Positions 35,522 through 45,126 of a DNA stretch of 64,000 bases are shown in pieces. Source of the stretch: Streptomyces fuscichromogenes (GTDB lineage: Bacteria > Actinomycetota > Actinomycetes > Streptomycetales > Streptomycetaceae); assembly GCF_014645815.1 (NCBI RefSeq), contig NZ_BMML01000008.1, positions 248,001 to 312,000 on the forward strand, written 5' to 3'. The position numbers were made by a program, and so were the translations under genes. Under the pieces are notes generated by a model, which was not told the origin of the DNA, did not search any database, and saw only the letters and a list, made by a program, of their open reading frames with translations. Position 1 is the stretch's first letter. Each line of letters opens with the position of its first letter.

Positions 35522-36097
35522 TTAATGATCGTTCTCTGCGGCACGCGCGCGTGCTTCACGCCATTCGGGGGCGAGGATCGACCACACCTCCACGTCGTGC
35601 CGTAGGCCACCATAGGGGTGTGCCTGGCGGCGTACGCCATCGCGGGTCATGCCCAGCCGCCGGGCCACGTTCAGGCTGGGCACGTTGCCCGAGGCGGCGA
35701 CCCACTCGATCCGGTGGATACCGCGCTGGTCGACCGCGAAGTCGAGGAGTACCCGCATCGCGCGCGTGACGAGTCCGCGCCCGGTGCCGGCCGGCTCCAG
35801 CCAGCAGCCGACCTCGGCGTTCCCCTGCTCGGCGTCGAAGTTCAGGAAGAGCACCCCGCCGACGAGCGTGCCCCCCAGCCACAGGCCGTGCAGGGCGCCG
35901 GTGTCGGCGGCGCGCAGGTCGGCGTACCGCTGGAGCATGGCGCGGGCGGAGGGCACGTCCGTCGCCTTGGAGCCGAAGGGGATGAACTGTCCGATGAACT
36001 CCCGCCCGCGGTCCAGGTGGGCCAGGAACTCCTCGGCGTGCCAGGGCTCCAGCGGGCGCAGTTCGGCGCCGTCGTCACCCAGGGATATCGCGTACAT
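35522..36097 (-). CDS. GNAT acetyltransferase, RimJ/RimL type
   Basis: A 191-residue GCN5-type N-acetyltransferase. It follows the RimJ/RimL pattern: an N-terminal ELRPLEPWHAEEFLAHLD, the beta-strand VGGVLFLNFDAEQGNAEVGC, the acetyl-CoA site WLEPAGTGRGLVTRAM, then HRIEWVAASGNVPSLNVARR. These enzymes acetylate the alpha-amino group of ribosomal proteins or small amines. The ATG at 36097 has GGAG seven to eight bases upstream. Substrate unknown. Confidence 0.9.
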   Translation of the reverse strand: MYAISLGDDGAELRPLEPWHAEEFLAHLDRGREFIGQFIPFGSKATDVPSARAMLQRYADLRAADTGALHGLWLGGTLVGGVLFLNFDAEQGNAEVGCWLEPAGTGRGLVTRAMRVLLDFAVDQRGIHRIEWVAASGNVPSLNVARRLGMTRDGVRRQAHPYGGLRHDVEVWSILAPEWREARARAAENDH

Positions 36098-36196
36098 CGT
36101 GTTTCTCCAGTTCCACCACGTCCTCGACCTGCGCGTCGAGCCTCTCATGAGCGGCGCGGCAGCCGCGCGGCCCGAGGCCGGTCCGGGGCGGGTACG

Positions 36197-36523
36197 TCAG
36201 TCGAACTGGTCGCCGAGGGCCATCACCATGGTGCCCAGGATCATCAGCCAGAGGGCCCAGCGGGTACGGCCGCGGGCCCCGATCGCCCCCGCGAACACGC
36301 ACACGGCGGATCCGGTGCCGTAGGCGGCCGGCACCACGGCGGCCACGCCTCCGCCCACTCTCATGGACGCGGCGGTCAGCCCCATCAGGGCCAGCAGCAC
36401 CCCGGTGACGGTGGCGGTCCAGCGGGCCCGACGGGCGTCCTCGAAGAGGTCCTCGTCCTCGTCTGCCGCGGCCTCCACCTCGGTTGTCTCGGGTTCCGCG
36501 TCCGATTCGGCGTGTCCGGTCAT
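36197..36523 (-). CDS. Small membrane protein, 108 residues
   Basis: An acidic start (SDAEPETTEVEAAADEDEDL) is followed by three hydrophobic segments at about 37-54, 59-79 and 87-103. No recognised domain. The ATG at 36523 is the only one consistent with a cytoplasmic N-terminus; a longer frame has no ribosome site. It is 99 bases upstream of the acetyltransferase on the same strand. Confidence 0.7.
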   Translation of the reverse strand: MTGHAESDAEPETTEVEAAADEDEDLFEDARRARWTATVTGVLLALMGLTAASMRVGGGVAAVVPAAYGTGSAVCVFAGAIGARGRTRWALWLMILGTMVMALGDQFD

Positions 36524-36709
36524 GGCGGGCGAGCGTAGCGCCCGCACCTGGGGAAATCGGCTGCGGACCAGGTCGACAACTGCTAGCTTCCGCTGGTCAG
36601 CACTGACCGGCCCCTCGCCGACGACCGAAGCGGGTGCATTGTTTGACGGTCCGAATGAGCTCCTACGCATCGCCCTTCACTACGAAGATCACAAGGAGCC
36701 CGTTCAACG

Positions 36710-37522
36710 ATGTCCGACGCCGTCTCTCCCGCACCGTCGAAGGACGCCTCTCTCACTGACCGTCTGACCCTCCCCCGGTATCCGCTCAGCAGCACCTACG
36801 ACGCCCGCTGGGCCGTCGAGAACCAGATGGGCCCGCACGCCCTGTGGCTGCTGGAATGGCTGGCCCCCGCCCTCGGCCTGGACGCGCTGCGCCCCTGCGC
36901 GCGCGTGCTCGACCTGGGCTGCGGCCGGGCGATGACCTCGATCTTCCTGGCCAGGGAGTTCCACGCTCAGGTCACCGCCGCGGACCTCTGGGTCGGACCC
37001 GACGACAACGCCGGGCGCATCGCCGAGGCGGGGTTCGCCGACCGCGTGCAGCCGGTGCGTGCCGAAGCGCACGACCTGCCCTTCGCCGAGGGCGGCTTCG
37101 ACGCGATCGTCTCGGTCGACGCGTACCAGTACTTCGGCACCGACGACCTCTATCTGCCCACGCTCACCCGGCTGTTGAAGCCCGGCGGCCGGATCGGGGT
37201 CGTGGTGCCCGCGCTGCGCGAGGAGATCGCGGGCACCGAACCGCCGGAGCATCTGAAGCCGTGGTGGGAGCCCGACTTCTGGTGCTTCCACTCCGCCCAC
37301 TGGTGGCACCGCCACTGGACCCGCAGCGGGGCCGTCGAGGTCGAGGCCGCCGACTGGCAGCCGGACGGCTGGCGGGACTGGCTGCTGTGGTGCGAGGTGG
37401 TCGCCGAGGAGAGCACGGACGACTTCCACGTCCGGATGGCGGGCCGGTGCGCGGAGATGCTCCGCGCCGACCAGGGGCGCACGCTCGGCTTCGTACGGGT
37501 CGTCGGGCGCCGTAGGCAGTAA
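36710..37522 (+). CDS. Class I SAM-dependent methyltransferase
   Basis: A 270-residue methyltransferase. Motif I is VLDLGCGRAMTSIFLA (about residue 66), the acidic ribose-binding residue lies in VTAADLWVGP, and motif IV is DAIVSVDAYQYFG, near the pattern of cyclopropane-synthase/ubiquinone-type small-molecule methyltransferases. The C-terminal third is Trp-rich (KPWWEPDFWCF, AHWWHRHWT), which may form a hydrophobic substrate pocket. AAGGAG lies about 11 bases before the ATG. Substrate unknown. Confidence 0.88.
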   Translation: MSDAVSPAPSKDASLTDRLTLPRYPLSSTYDARWAVENQMGPHALWLLEWLAPALGLDALRPCARVLDLGCGRAMTSIFLAREFHAQVTAADLWVGPDDNAGRIAEAGFADRVQPVRAEAHDLPFAEGGFDAIVSVDAYQYFGTDDLYLPTLTRLLKPGGRIGVVVPALREEIAGTEPPEHLKPWWEPDFWCFHSAHWWHRHWTRSGAVEVEAADWQPDGWRDWLLWCEVVAEESTDDFHVRMAGRCAEMLRADQGRTLGFVRVVGRRRQ

Positions 37523-37538
37523 CCCCTGGAACAGGGGC

Positions 37539-37569
37539 AGGGCCCCGGAGGCGCTGCCTCCGGGGCCCT
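37539..37569. terminator. Bidirectional terminator between the methyltransferase gene and gatB
   Basis: Perfect 14-bp stem, AGGGCCCCGGAGGC at 37539-37552 and its complement at 37556-37569, three-base loop, between two convergent genes. Confidence 0.92.
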
Positions 37570-37588
37570 ACCACGTGCGGGCCGCCGC

Positions 37589-39103
37589 TCAGCCCTCGCT
37601 GACGCCCAGCTTCTCCAGGATCAGCTCCTTGACGCGGGCCGCGTCGGCCTGGCCGCGGGTCGCCTTCATGACCGCGCCGACCAGCGCGCCCGCCGCGGCC
37701 ACCTTGCCGCTGCGGATCTTGTCGGCGATGCCCGGGTTGCCGGCGATGGCCTCGTCGACGGCGGTGCCGAGCGCCGAGTCGTCCGACACGACCTTCAGAC
37801 CGCGCTTGTCGACGACCTCGTCCGGGGTGCCCTCGCCCGCGAGGACGCCCTCGATGACCTGGCGGGCCAGCTTGTCGTTCAGGTCACCCTTCGAGACCAG
37901 CTCGGTGACCCGGGCGACCTGCGCCGGGGTGATCGCCAGCTCGTCGAGCGAGGTGCCCGACTCGTTGGCGCTGCGCGCCAGTTCGCCCATCCACCACTTG
38001 CGGGCGGAGGCCGCGTCGGCCCCGGCGTCGATGGTGGCGACGATCAGGTCCAGCGCACCGGCGTTCTGGATCGCCTGCATCTCGACCGCCGAGATGCCCC
38101 ACTCGGCGAGCAGCCGGGTACGGCGGGCCAGCGGCATCTCCGGAAGCGCTGCGCGGATCTCCTCGACCCAGGCGCGCGAGGGCGCCACGGGGACCAGGTC
38201 GGGCTCCGGGAAGTACCGGTAGTCCTCGGCCTCCTCCTTCACGCGGCCCGAGGTCGTCGACCCGGTGTCCTCGTGGAAGTGCCGGGTCTCCTGGATGATC
38301 GTCCCGCCGCCGTTGAGCACGGCCGCGTGCCGCATGATCTCGAAGCGGGCCGCGCGTTCCACGGACCGCAGGGAGTTCACGTTCTTCGTCTCGGAGCGGG
38401 TGCCGAACTTCGCGGTGCCGTGGGGGCGCAGCGACAGGTTCACGTCGCAGCGCATCTGGCCCATCTCCATCCGGGCCTCGGAGACACCGAGCGCCCGGAT
38501 GACCTCGCGCAGCTCACGGACGTACGCCCGCGCGACCTCGGGGGCGCGCTCGCCCGCGCCCTCGATCGGCTTGGTGACGATCTCGATGAGCGGGATGCCC
38601 GCGCGGTTGTAGTCGAGCAGGGAGTGGGACGCGCCGTGGATACGGCCCGTGGCGCCGCCGACGTGCGTCGACTTGCCGGTGTCCTCCTCCATGTGCGCGC
38701 GCTCGATCTCCACGCGGAAGGACGTGCCGTCCTCCAGCTGTACGTCGAGGTAGCCGTTGAAGGCGATCGGCTCGTCGTACTGGGAGGTCTGGAAGTTCTT
38801 CGGCATGTCCGGATAGAAGTAGTTCTTCCGGGCGAAGCGGCACCACTCGGCGATCTCGCAGTTCAGCGCGAGACCGATCTTGATCGCGGACTCGACGCCG
38901 GTGGCGTTGACGACCGGGAGCGCGCCGGGCAGGCCGAGGCAGGTCGGGCAGGTCTGCGAGTTGGGCTCGGCGCCCAGCTCGGTCGCACACCCGCAGAACA
39001 TCTTGGTCCTGGTGCCGAGTTCGACATGGACCTCAAGACCCATGACGGGGTCGTAGGACGCCAGCGCGTCCTCGTACGACACCAGGTCGATCGTGGTGGT
39101 CAC
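37589..39103 (-). CDS. gatB: Asp-tRNA(Asn)/Glu-tRNA(Gln) amidotransferase subunit B
   Basis: 504-residue kinase and tRNA-binding subunit of GatCAB, which phosphorylates misacylated Glu-tRNA(Gln) or Asp-tRNA(Asn) before amidation. Seen: GLEVHVELGTRTKMFCGC, the Cys-rich zinc region with CPTCLGLPGALP, KNYFYPDMPKNFQTSQYDEP, and the C-terminal YqeY-like helical tail from about 420. The GTG at 39103 has GAGGGAAG upstream. Last gene of the gatC-gatA-small-gene-gatB transcript. Confidence 0.97.
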   Translation of the reverse strand: MTTTIDLVSYEDALASYDPVMGLEVHVELGTRTKMFCGCATELGAEPNSQTCPTCLGLPGALPVVNATGVESAIKIGLALNCEIAEWCRFARKNYFYPDMPKNFQTSQYDEPIAFNGYLDVQLEDGTSFRVEIERAHMEEDTGKSTHVGGATGRIHGASHSLLDYNRAGIPLIEIVTKPIEGAGERAPEVARAYVRELREVIRALGVSEARMEMGQMRCDVNLSLRPHGTAKFGTRSETKNVNSLRSVERAARFEIMRHAAVLNGGGTIIQETRHFHEDTGSTTSGRVKEEAEDYRYFPEPDLVPVAPSRAWVEEIRAALPEMPLARRTRLLAEWGISAVEMQAIQNAGALDLIVATIDAGADAASARKWWMGELARSANESGTSLDELAITPAQVARVTELVSKGDLNDKLARQVIEGVLAGEGTPDEVVDKRGLKVVSDDSALGTAVDEAIAGNPGIADKIRSGKVAAAGALVGAVMKATRGQADAARVKELILEKLGVSEG

Positions 39104-39118
39104 GGTGAAACTTCCCTC

Positions 39119-39357
39119 TCAGCCCAGCAGGACGTCGTCGTCGCCCAGCCGCTTCAGCTCGCGGTACAGCAGGGCGAAACCGGTGACGATCGCGACGGCG
39201 GACACGGTGGCGTCGATCAGCCGGAGCGTGTCGTGCTCGGCGCGGGCCTTCTTGATCTGCTTGGCGACACCGACCGCACCGAACGCGGTGGTGGCCATGG
39301 ACAGGTACGTACCGGACTTCGACTTCTTGAAGCCCTTGGCCTTCGACAGTGCGTTGC

Positions 39358-39361
<4 letters not shown>
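39119..39361 (-). CDS. Small membrane protein encoded inside the gatCAB operon
   Basis: An 80-residue protein between gatA and gatB. Its GTG start overlaps the gatA stop (GTGA at 39358-39361), so it is translationally coupled to gatA, and gatB starts 15 bases after its own stop. A basic N-terminus (SKAKGFKKSKSG) is followed by two hydrophobic stretches (about 17-33 and 49-66) and a charged tail. No known family recognised. Coupling suggests a role tied to the amidotransferase or merely economical packing. Confidence 0.78.
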
Positions 39362-40851
<1,490 letters not shown>

Positions 40852-40857
40852 GACTGT

Positions 40858-41154
40858 CTAGTCCTCCCCCAGGATCTGCGGCACCTTGAAACGCTGCTGC
40901 TCCTGGGCCGGGGCGCCGGAGAGCGCCTGCTCGGGGGTGAGCGAGGGACGGACCTCGTCCGCGCGCATGACGTTCGTCAGCGGCAGCGGGTGCGAGGTCG
41001 GCGGTACGTCTTGGTCGGCGACCTCGCTGACGCGGGCGACCGCGCCGATGATGTCGTCGAGCTGGCCGGCGAAGTGTTCGAGTTCTTCGGGCTTCAGCTC
41101 CAGACGCGCCAGCCGGGCGAGGTGGGCGACCTCCTCGCGCGTGATGCCAGGCAT
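40858..41154 (-). CDS. gatC: Asp-tRNA(Asn)/Glu-tRNA(Gln) amidotransferase subunit C
   Basis: 98-residue stabilising subunit of GatCAB, wrapping GatA and GatB. Standard sequence: ITREEVAHLARLARLEL at the N-terminus and MRADEVRPSLTPEQAL near the middle. GAGGA lies about eight bases before the ATG at 41154. First gene of the operon. Confidence 0.96.
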   Translation of the reverse strand: MPGITREEVAHLARLARLELKPEELEHFAGQLDDIIGAVARVSEVADQDVPPTSHPLPLTNVMRADEVRPSLTPEQALSGAPAQEQQRFKVPQILGED

Positions 41155-41231
41155 GCAGCGTTCCTCTGGGGTGAGTGTGTGTGGTTTGGAGCCAATCCTA
41201 TGGGGCACGGGCCGGTACCCGTTAAACGGTT

Positions 41232-41453
41232 TCAGCGACGGGTGTCCCAGGCCTCGCTCCGCAGGTAGTGGTTGTCGTACCGCTCGCCCGGTGTGATGAC
41301 GATCAGGTCGCCGCGTCCGGCGGTGACGACGGCGGCGCCGGTGGCGTTGCTGTCGGCGAGCAGTCTGACGCCGACCGGGTCACCGCCGACCGCCTCGGCC
41401 TCGGCCTCCCGCAGGATCACGGACTCGTCGGACTCCGGTACGAACAGCGACAT
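41232..41453 (-). CDS. Small acidic hypothetical protein, 73 residues
   Basis: Starts MSLFVPESDESVILREAEAE and ends RYDNHYLRSEAWDTRR. Contains a short beta-like stretch (GDLIVITPGER). No family recognised. AGGAG lies about nine bases before the ATG. Codon use matches its neighbours, and it is 30 bases downstream of the DUF4267 gene stop, so it may share that promoter. Confidence 0.6.
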   Translation of the reverse strand: MSLFVPESDESVILREAEAEAVGGDPVGVRLLADSNATGAAVVTAGRGDLIVITPGERYDNHYLRSEAWDTRR

Positions 41454-41483
41454 GCGCGGAGCTCCTGCTGATGGCTGCGGCGT

Positions 41484-41855
41484 TCACCCGAGGAACAGGA
41501 GCGCGGCGCTGATCAGGACAACGATCGCGGTGGCGAGGTGGATCCCGAGAGCGACGGCCCGCGTGCCACCGTGCCGCAGGACTATCAGCATGTCCCCGAG
41601 CGGCACGAGTGCCACGCAGAGCATGAACCAGGCCTCGGCACGCGCTCCGGCGAAGGCCAGCAGCGCGAGCCCCACGACGCCGAGCGTGCCGTCCCTGACG
41701 CCCTTGACGGCGAGAAAGGCGCCGGCGTCGCCCTCGGGGTCGGCCGGCACGCCGTATCCGGCGGCGGCGGGCCCCGGCCGGAACAGGAACCGGTAGCCGA
41801 GGAACAGGCAGAACAGGTCGAGCAGGACGGCGAGCGTGTAGGCGGTGACGGTCAT
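41484..41855 (-). CDS. DUF4267 membrane protein
   Basis: A 123-residue protein with four hydrophobic segments (about 5-25, 50-67, 72-90 and 98-121), and the DUF4267 pattern RFLFRPGPAAAGYGVP and FLAVKGVRDGTLGVVGLALL. Function unknown. GAGGGG precedes the ATG at 41855. It is divergent from a TetR gene, and the 97 bases between hold two CTAGC-N3-GCTAG palindromes, so the TetR protein very probably represses it. Confidence 0.87.
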   Translation of the reverse strand: MTVTAYTLAVLLDLFCLFLGYRFLFRPGPAAAGYGVPADPEGDAGAFLAVKGVRDGTLGVVGLALLAFAGARAEAWFMLCVALVPLGDMLIVLRHGGTRAVALGIHLATAIVVLISAALLFLG

Positions 41856-41879
41856 GGTGACCCCTCTGTCGATAGTTTT

Positions 41880-41892
41880 CTAGCAGCGCTAG
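41880..41892. promoter_or_regulatory. TetR operator copy 1
   Basis: Palindrome CTAGC-agc-GCTAG, 24 bases upstream of the DUF4267 ATG. The outer bases also match copy 2 (TTCTAGC...), and a GCTAGC half-type site lies midway at 41906-41911. Confidence 0.75.
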
Positions 41893-41929
41893 GACTGATA
41901 TCGAAGCTAGCAGAGCGTCGGCAGAATGA

Positions 41930-41942
41930 CTAGCGATGCTAG
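41930..41942. promoter_or_regulatory. TetR operator copy 2
   Basis: Palindrome CTAGC-gat-GCTAG, ten bases upstream of the tetR ATG, centred 50 bases (about five helical turns) from copy 1. Position fits autoregulation. Confidence 0.75.
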
Positions 41943-41952
41943 AATCCGGAGC

Positions 41953-42531
41953 ATGTCGATTCAGAACCGCCGGGAACGCGAACGGGCAGAGCGCGAGCAG
42001 CTGATCGTCACGGCCGCGCGCGAACTCGCCGAGACCGAGGGCTGGGACGCGGTGACGACCCGCCGGCTGGCCGCCGAGATCGAGTACAGCCAGCCGGTCC
42101 TCTACAGCCACTTCAAGGGCAAGGACGCGATCATGGCGGCGGTGGCCGTCCAGGGCTTCGCGGAGATGGCGGCGGAGCTGCGGGCGGCGCGTACGGCGGC
42201 CGAGGGCACCCGGGAGTCACTGGCGGCGGTGGCGGAGGCGTACACGTCCTTCGGCCGCCGGCGCCCCGCCCTGTACGACGCGATGTTCACCCACCGGGTG
42301 GACCTGCCGTTCGCGACCCAGGAGGCTCCGCAGGCCCTGTGGGCGGCGTTCGGCGAACTGTCACAGGCGGTGGAGCCGATCGCCGCGGCCGGCGACGACC
42401 CCGGCATCCTGACCGAGACGTTCTGGGCAGGCCTGCACGGCCTGGTCACACTGACGCGCAGCACCCGCCTGCCGGAGGAGGCCCACGAGGAGAGGCTGCG
42501 GCTCCTGATCGGCCGCTTCGTCACTCCGTAG
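41953..42531 (+). CDS. TetR-family repressor next to DUF4267
   Basis: A 192-residue TetR protein. Helix-turn-helix region: GWDAVTTRRLAAEIEYSQPV and LYSHFKGKDAIMAA (about 28-62); the C-terminal ligand domain is of the WHG type (HRVDLPFATQ, FWAGLHGLVTL). The ATG at 41953 follows GGAG very closely, so the start is a little uncertain. Two palindromes in its promoter region are its likely binding sites. Confidence 0.9.
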   Translation: MSIQNRRERERAEREQLIVTAARELAETEGWDAVTTRRLAAEIEYSQPVLYSHFKGKDAIMAAVAVQGFAEMAAELRAARTAAEGTRESLAAVAEAYTSFGRRRPALYDAMFTHRVDLPFATQEAPQALWAAFGELSQAVEPIAAAGDDPGILTETFWAGLHGLVTLTRSTRLPEEAHEERLRLLIGRFVTP

Positions 42532-42550
42532 GGGCAACGCCCCTGTTCTT

Positions 42551-42580
42551 GGGGGCGCGGGGAACTGCGCGAGCAACCAC
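42551..42580 (+). repeat. Dispersed intergenic repeat (forward copy)
   Basis: 30-base element beginning GGGGGCGCGGGGAACTGCGC and ending GAGCAACCAC, 20 bases past the tetR stop. Same element as at 29721 (reverse) and 51224. Confidence 0.75.
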
Positions 42581-42663
42581 GACGCACCCGCACCCGCCGA
42601 CACCACCGCACCCCCACGGGCGACGCTCACCTCTTGAGAGACGGTGAACGGGCGGGCGGGAGA

Positions 42664-44913
42664 CTACTCGGCCGCCGGCAGAGCCGCCCGCGGCCGCTGC
42701 CACCCCCGCGACCCCCGCGCCAGCAGCCACGCCGTGGTCTCCTCCGGCGGCATCGCGGCCGCGACCAGCCACCCCTGCACGGCGTCACACCCGAGGTCCC
42801 GCAGCCGCTCCCACGTCTCGTCGTCCTCCACCCCCTCCGCGACCACCAGCAGCCCCAGCGAATGCGCGAGGTCGACCGTGCAGCGCACGATCTCCGCGTC
42901 CTCGTTGTCCACCGCCAGCCGGGCCACGAAGGACCGGTCGATCTTCAGCTCGCTCACCGGCAGCCGCCGCAGGTGCACCAGCGACGAGTACCCGGTGCCG
43001 AAGTCGTCGAGCGACATCTTCACGCCGTGCCCGTGCAGCCCCGCGAGGGTGTCGGCGGCCCGCTGCGGGTCCTCCAGCAGCACATGCTCGGTTATCTCCA
43101 GCTGCAGCGCCCCGGCCGGCACCCCGTGCCGGGCCAGCCGCGCCGCCACCAGGCCCGCGAACCCGGGCGTGTGGACGTCCCGCGGCGAGACGTTGACCGC
43201 CACCGGCACCCTCAGCCCCTGCGCCCGCCACCGGGCGACCTGCCCGAGCGCGGTCTCCAGCACGTACTCCGTCAGATGGGGCATCAGCCCGGACGACTCG
43301 GCGATCGCTATGAACTCGTCCGGCGGCACCTTCCCGCGCTCCGGGTGCACCCACCGTACGAGCGCCTCCAGTCCGGCCACCTGTCCGTCGAAGCGGACCT
43401 TCGGCTGGTAGTGCAGCTGCACCTCGTGGGCGTCCAGGGCGCGCCGCAGGTCGCCCAGCAGGCCCAGCCGGTCGGGGGTGTTGGAGTCCCGCTTGGACTC
43501 GTACACCTCGACGCCGGTACGGTCCCGCTTGGCCTGGTACATCGCCACGTCCGCCCGGCGCAGCAGCCCCTCCGCGTCGAGCGCGTGGTCGGGGAAGACG
43601 GCGACCCCCGCGCTGGCCTCCAGCACGAGGGTGAGGCCGTCGAGGTCGAGCGGGGACGAGAGGGCGGTGACCAGGCCGCGGGCCACCCGGGTGGCCGAGG
43701 TCGTGGAGTCGGCGACCGGGAGTAACACCGCGAACTCGTCGCCGCCGAGCCGGGCCGCCTCGGCACCGCGCGGCAGCGCGGCCCGCAGCCGGTCGGCTAT
43801 CTGGAGCAGCAGCCGGTCACCGGCGAGATGGCCGAGCGTGTCATTGACCGAACGGAACCGGTCGAGGTCGATCAGCATGAGGGCGGAGCGGGCGCCGATG
43901 CGTTCGGCGTCGTCGAGGGCGGTCCAGATCCGCTCAAGGAGCCACTGCCGGTTGGGCAGTCCGGTCAGCGGGTCGCGCAACTGCTCCTCGGCGCGGGCCC
44001 GCGCCATCCACAGGGTGGAGTCGAGGGCGAACAGCGGGATGGCGAACAGCGGCAGCAGCAGCGGCTGCGCGACGGCGACCACGCAGATCAGCGGGGCGAT
44101 GCCGAGCAGGGCGACGGCGACCAGGCCCTGGCGCATCAGGGCGGTGCGGGCGACGGTGGGCAGCCCGCCGCCGCGCGGCGCGTGCAGGTACCAGAGCAGG
44201 GCGCGGGTGACGGCGAGATAGGCGACCGCGACGAGCACGACCTCGGGGGCGGCGGCGACCGTCCAGCCGACCGGGTTCCAGGGCGACTCGACGGTCGGGA
44301 CGCGGCCGAAGGCACCGAGCACCAGCGCGCCGGCACCGATGCCGAGGATGTCCACCGCGCCGTGCAGGACACCCTGCCGCCAGCGGTGGCGTCTGGCTAT
44401 GCCGACCAGGACGACGACGGTGAGGCTGACCATGCCGGCGGGCACCCAGCCGTACAGCAGCAGCACGGCGAGGGTGAGGGCGGCTCCGGAGCCGGTGCCG
44501 CCCCACCAGCGGGCGCGGCCGAGCAGGACGAGGTGGCCGACGATGATGCCGGTCAGCACGGCCAGCGACCAGCCGACCGTGCCGGACGGGAAGAGGGCGT
44601 GGTTGTCGCTGAAGGCACGGTAGAAGCCCGCGCCGAGGACGAACGCCGCGGCCGCGACGACCCCGGCGGGCAGCGCGGGCCAGGACAGGTGCCGTTCGTG
44701 ATCGGTGCCGACCAGACCGGGGGGCGGTTCGACCGCGGCCAGCGGCAGCGGGTCGCGTGCCTCCGCCGCGATGCCGACCACCGGTATGCCGGGCGCGCCC
44801 GGCATACCCGGGCGCCGATCGCCCCGCACCGTCCACCGGCTCCCCCGCCACGCGCACACCCGGCGGCGCAGCGGCGGCCGCGCGCCCGGTGCGGCGCTCT
44901 CGGTCGGTTCCAT
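42664..44913 (-). CDS. rmdB: Membrane GGDEF-EAL protein, RmdB-like c-di-GMP phosphodiesterase
   Basis: A 749-residue protein: about eight membrane helices (70-320), a GGDEF domain (about 330-490, with intact LGGDEF at 390-394) and an EAL domain (about 500-745). The EAL signature is complete: EAL at 516-518, NVSPRDV, LEITEH, SLDDFGTGYSSL, LKIDRSFV and VAEGVED, so hydrolysis of c-di-GMP is expected. RmdA and RmdB of S. coelicolor are known phosphodiesterases affecting development; the RmdB name comes from domain layout and remembered synteny. The ATG at 44913 has GAGAGGG upstream; longer frames are shadows. Confidence 0.88.
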   Translation of the reverse strand: MEPTESAAPGARPPLRRRVCAWRGSRWTVRGDRRPGMPGAPGIPVVGIAAEARDPLPLAAVEPPPGLVGTDHERHLSWPALPAGVVAAAAFVLGAGFYRAFSDNHALFPSGTVGWSLAVLTGIIVGHLVLLGRARWWGGTGSGAALTLAVLLLYGWVPAGMVSLTVVVLVGIARRHRWRQGVLHGAVDILGIGAGALVLGAFGRVPTVESPWNPVGWTVAAAPEVVLVAVAYLAVTRALLWYLHAPRGGGLPTVARTALMRQGLVAVALLGIAPLICVVAVAQPLLLPLFAIPLFALDSTLWMARARAEEQLRDPLTGLPNRQWLLERIWTALDDAERIGARSALMLIDLDRFRSVNDTLGHLAGDRLLLQIADRLRAALPRGAEAARLGGDEFAVLLPVADSTTSATRVARGLVTALSSPLDLDGLTLVLEASAGVAVFPDHALDAEGLLRRADVAMYQAKRDRTGVEVYESKRDSNTPDRLGLLGDLRRALDAHEVQLHYQPKVRFDGQVAGLEALVRWVHPERGKVPPDEFIAIAESSGLMPHLTEYVLETALGQVARWRAQGLRVPVAVNVSPRDVHTPGFAGLVAARLARHGVPAGALQLEITEHVLLEDPQRAADTLAGLHGHGVKMSLDDFGTGYSSLVHLRRLPVSELKIDRSFVARLAVDNEDAEIVRCTVDLAHSLGLLVVAEGVEDDETWERLRDLGCDAVQGWLVAAAMPPEETTAWLLARGSRGWQRPRAALPAAE

Positions 44914-45126
44914 TCCCGTCCCTCTCACAGCCGGCGGTGCCCACGCCGTGCGGTCCGTGCCCTGCCGGGGCACGGGAATGCCCCGACCGCAGCTGGGCAC
45001 GGCAGGCGCATGTCCCAACAGTAGGCCGCGGAAGGCTTCCACGGGCAGCGGTCGTCGACGGTTGCCCGATTGCGTCCCGGCCACCCGTATGCATCTGATA
45101 TGCGCCGAACGGGTGGCCTTCAACCG

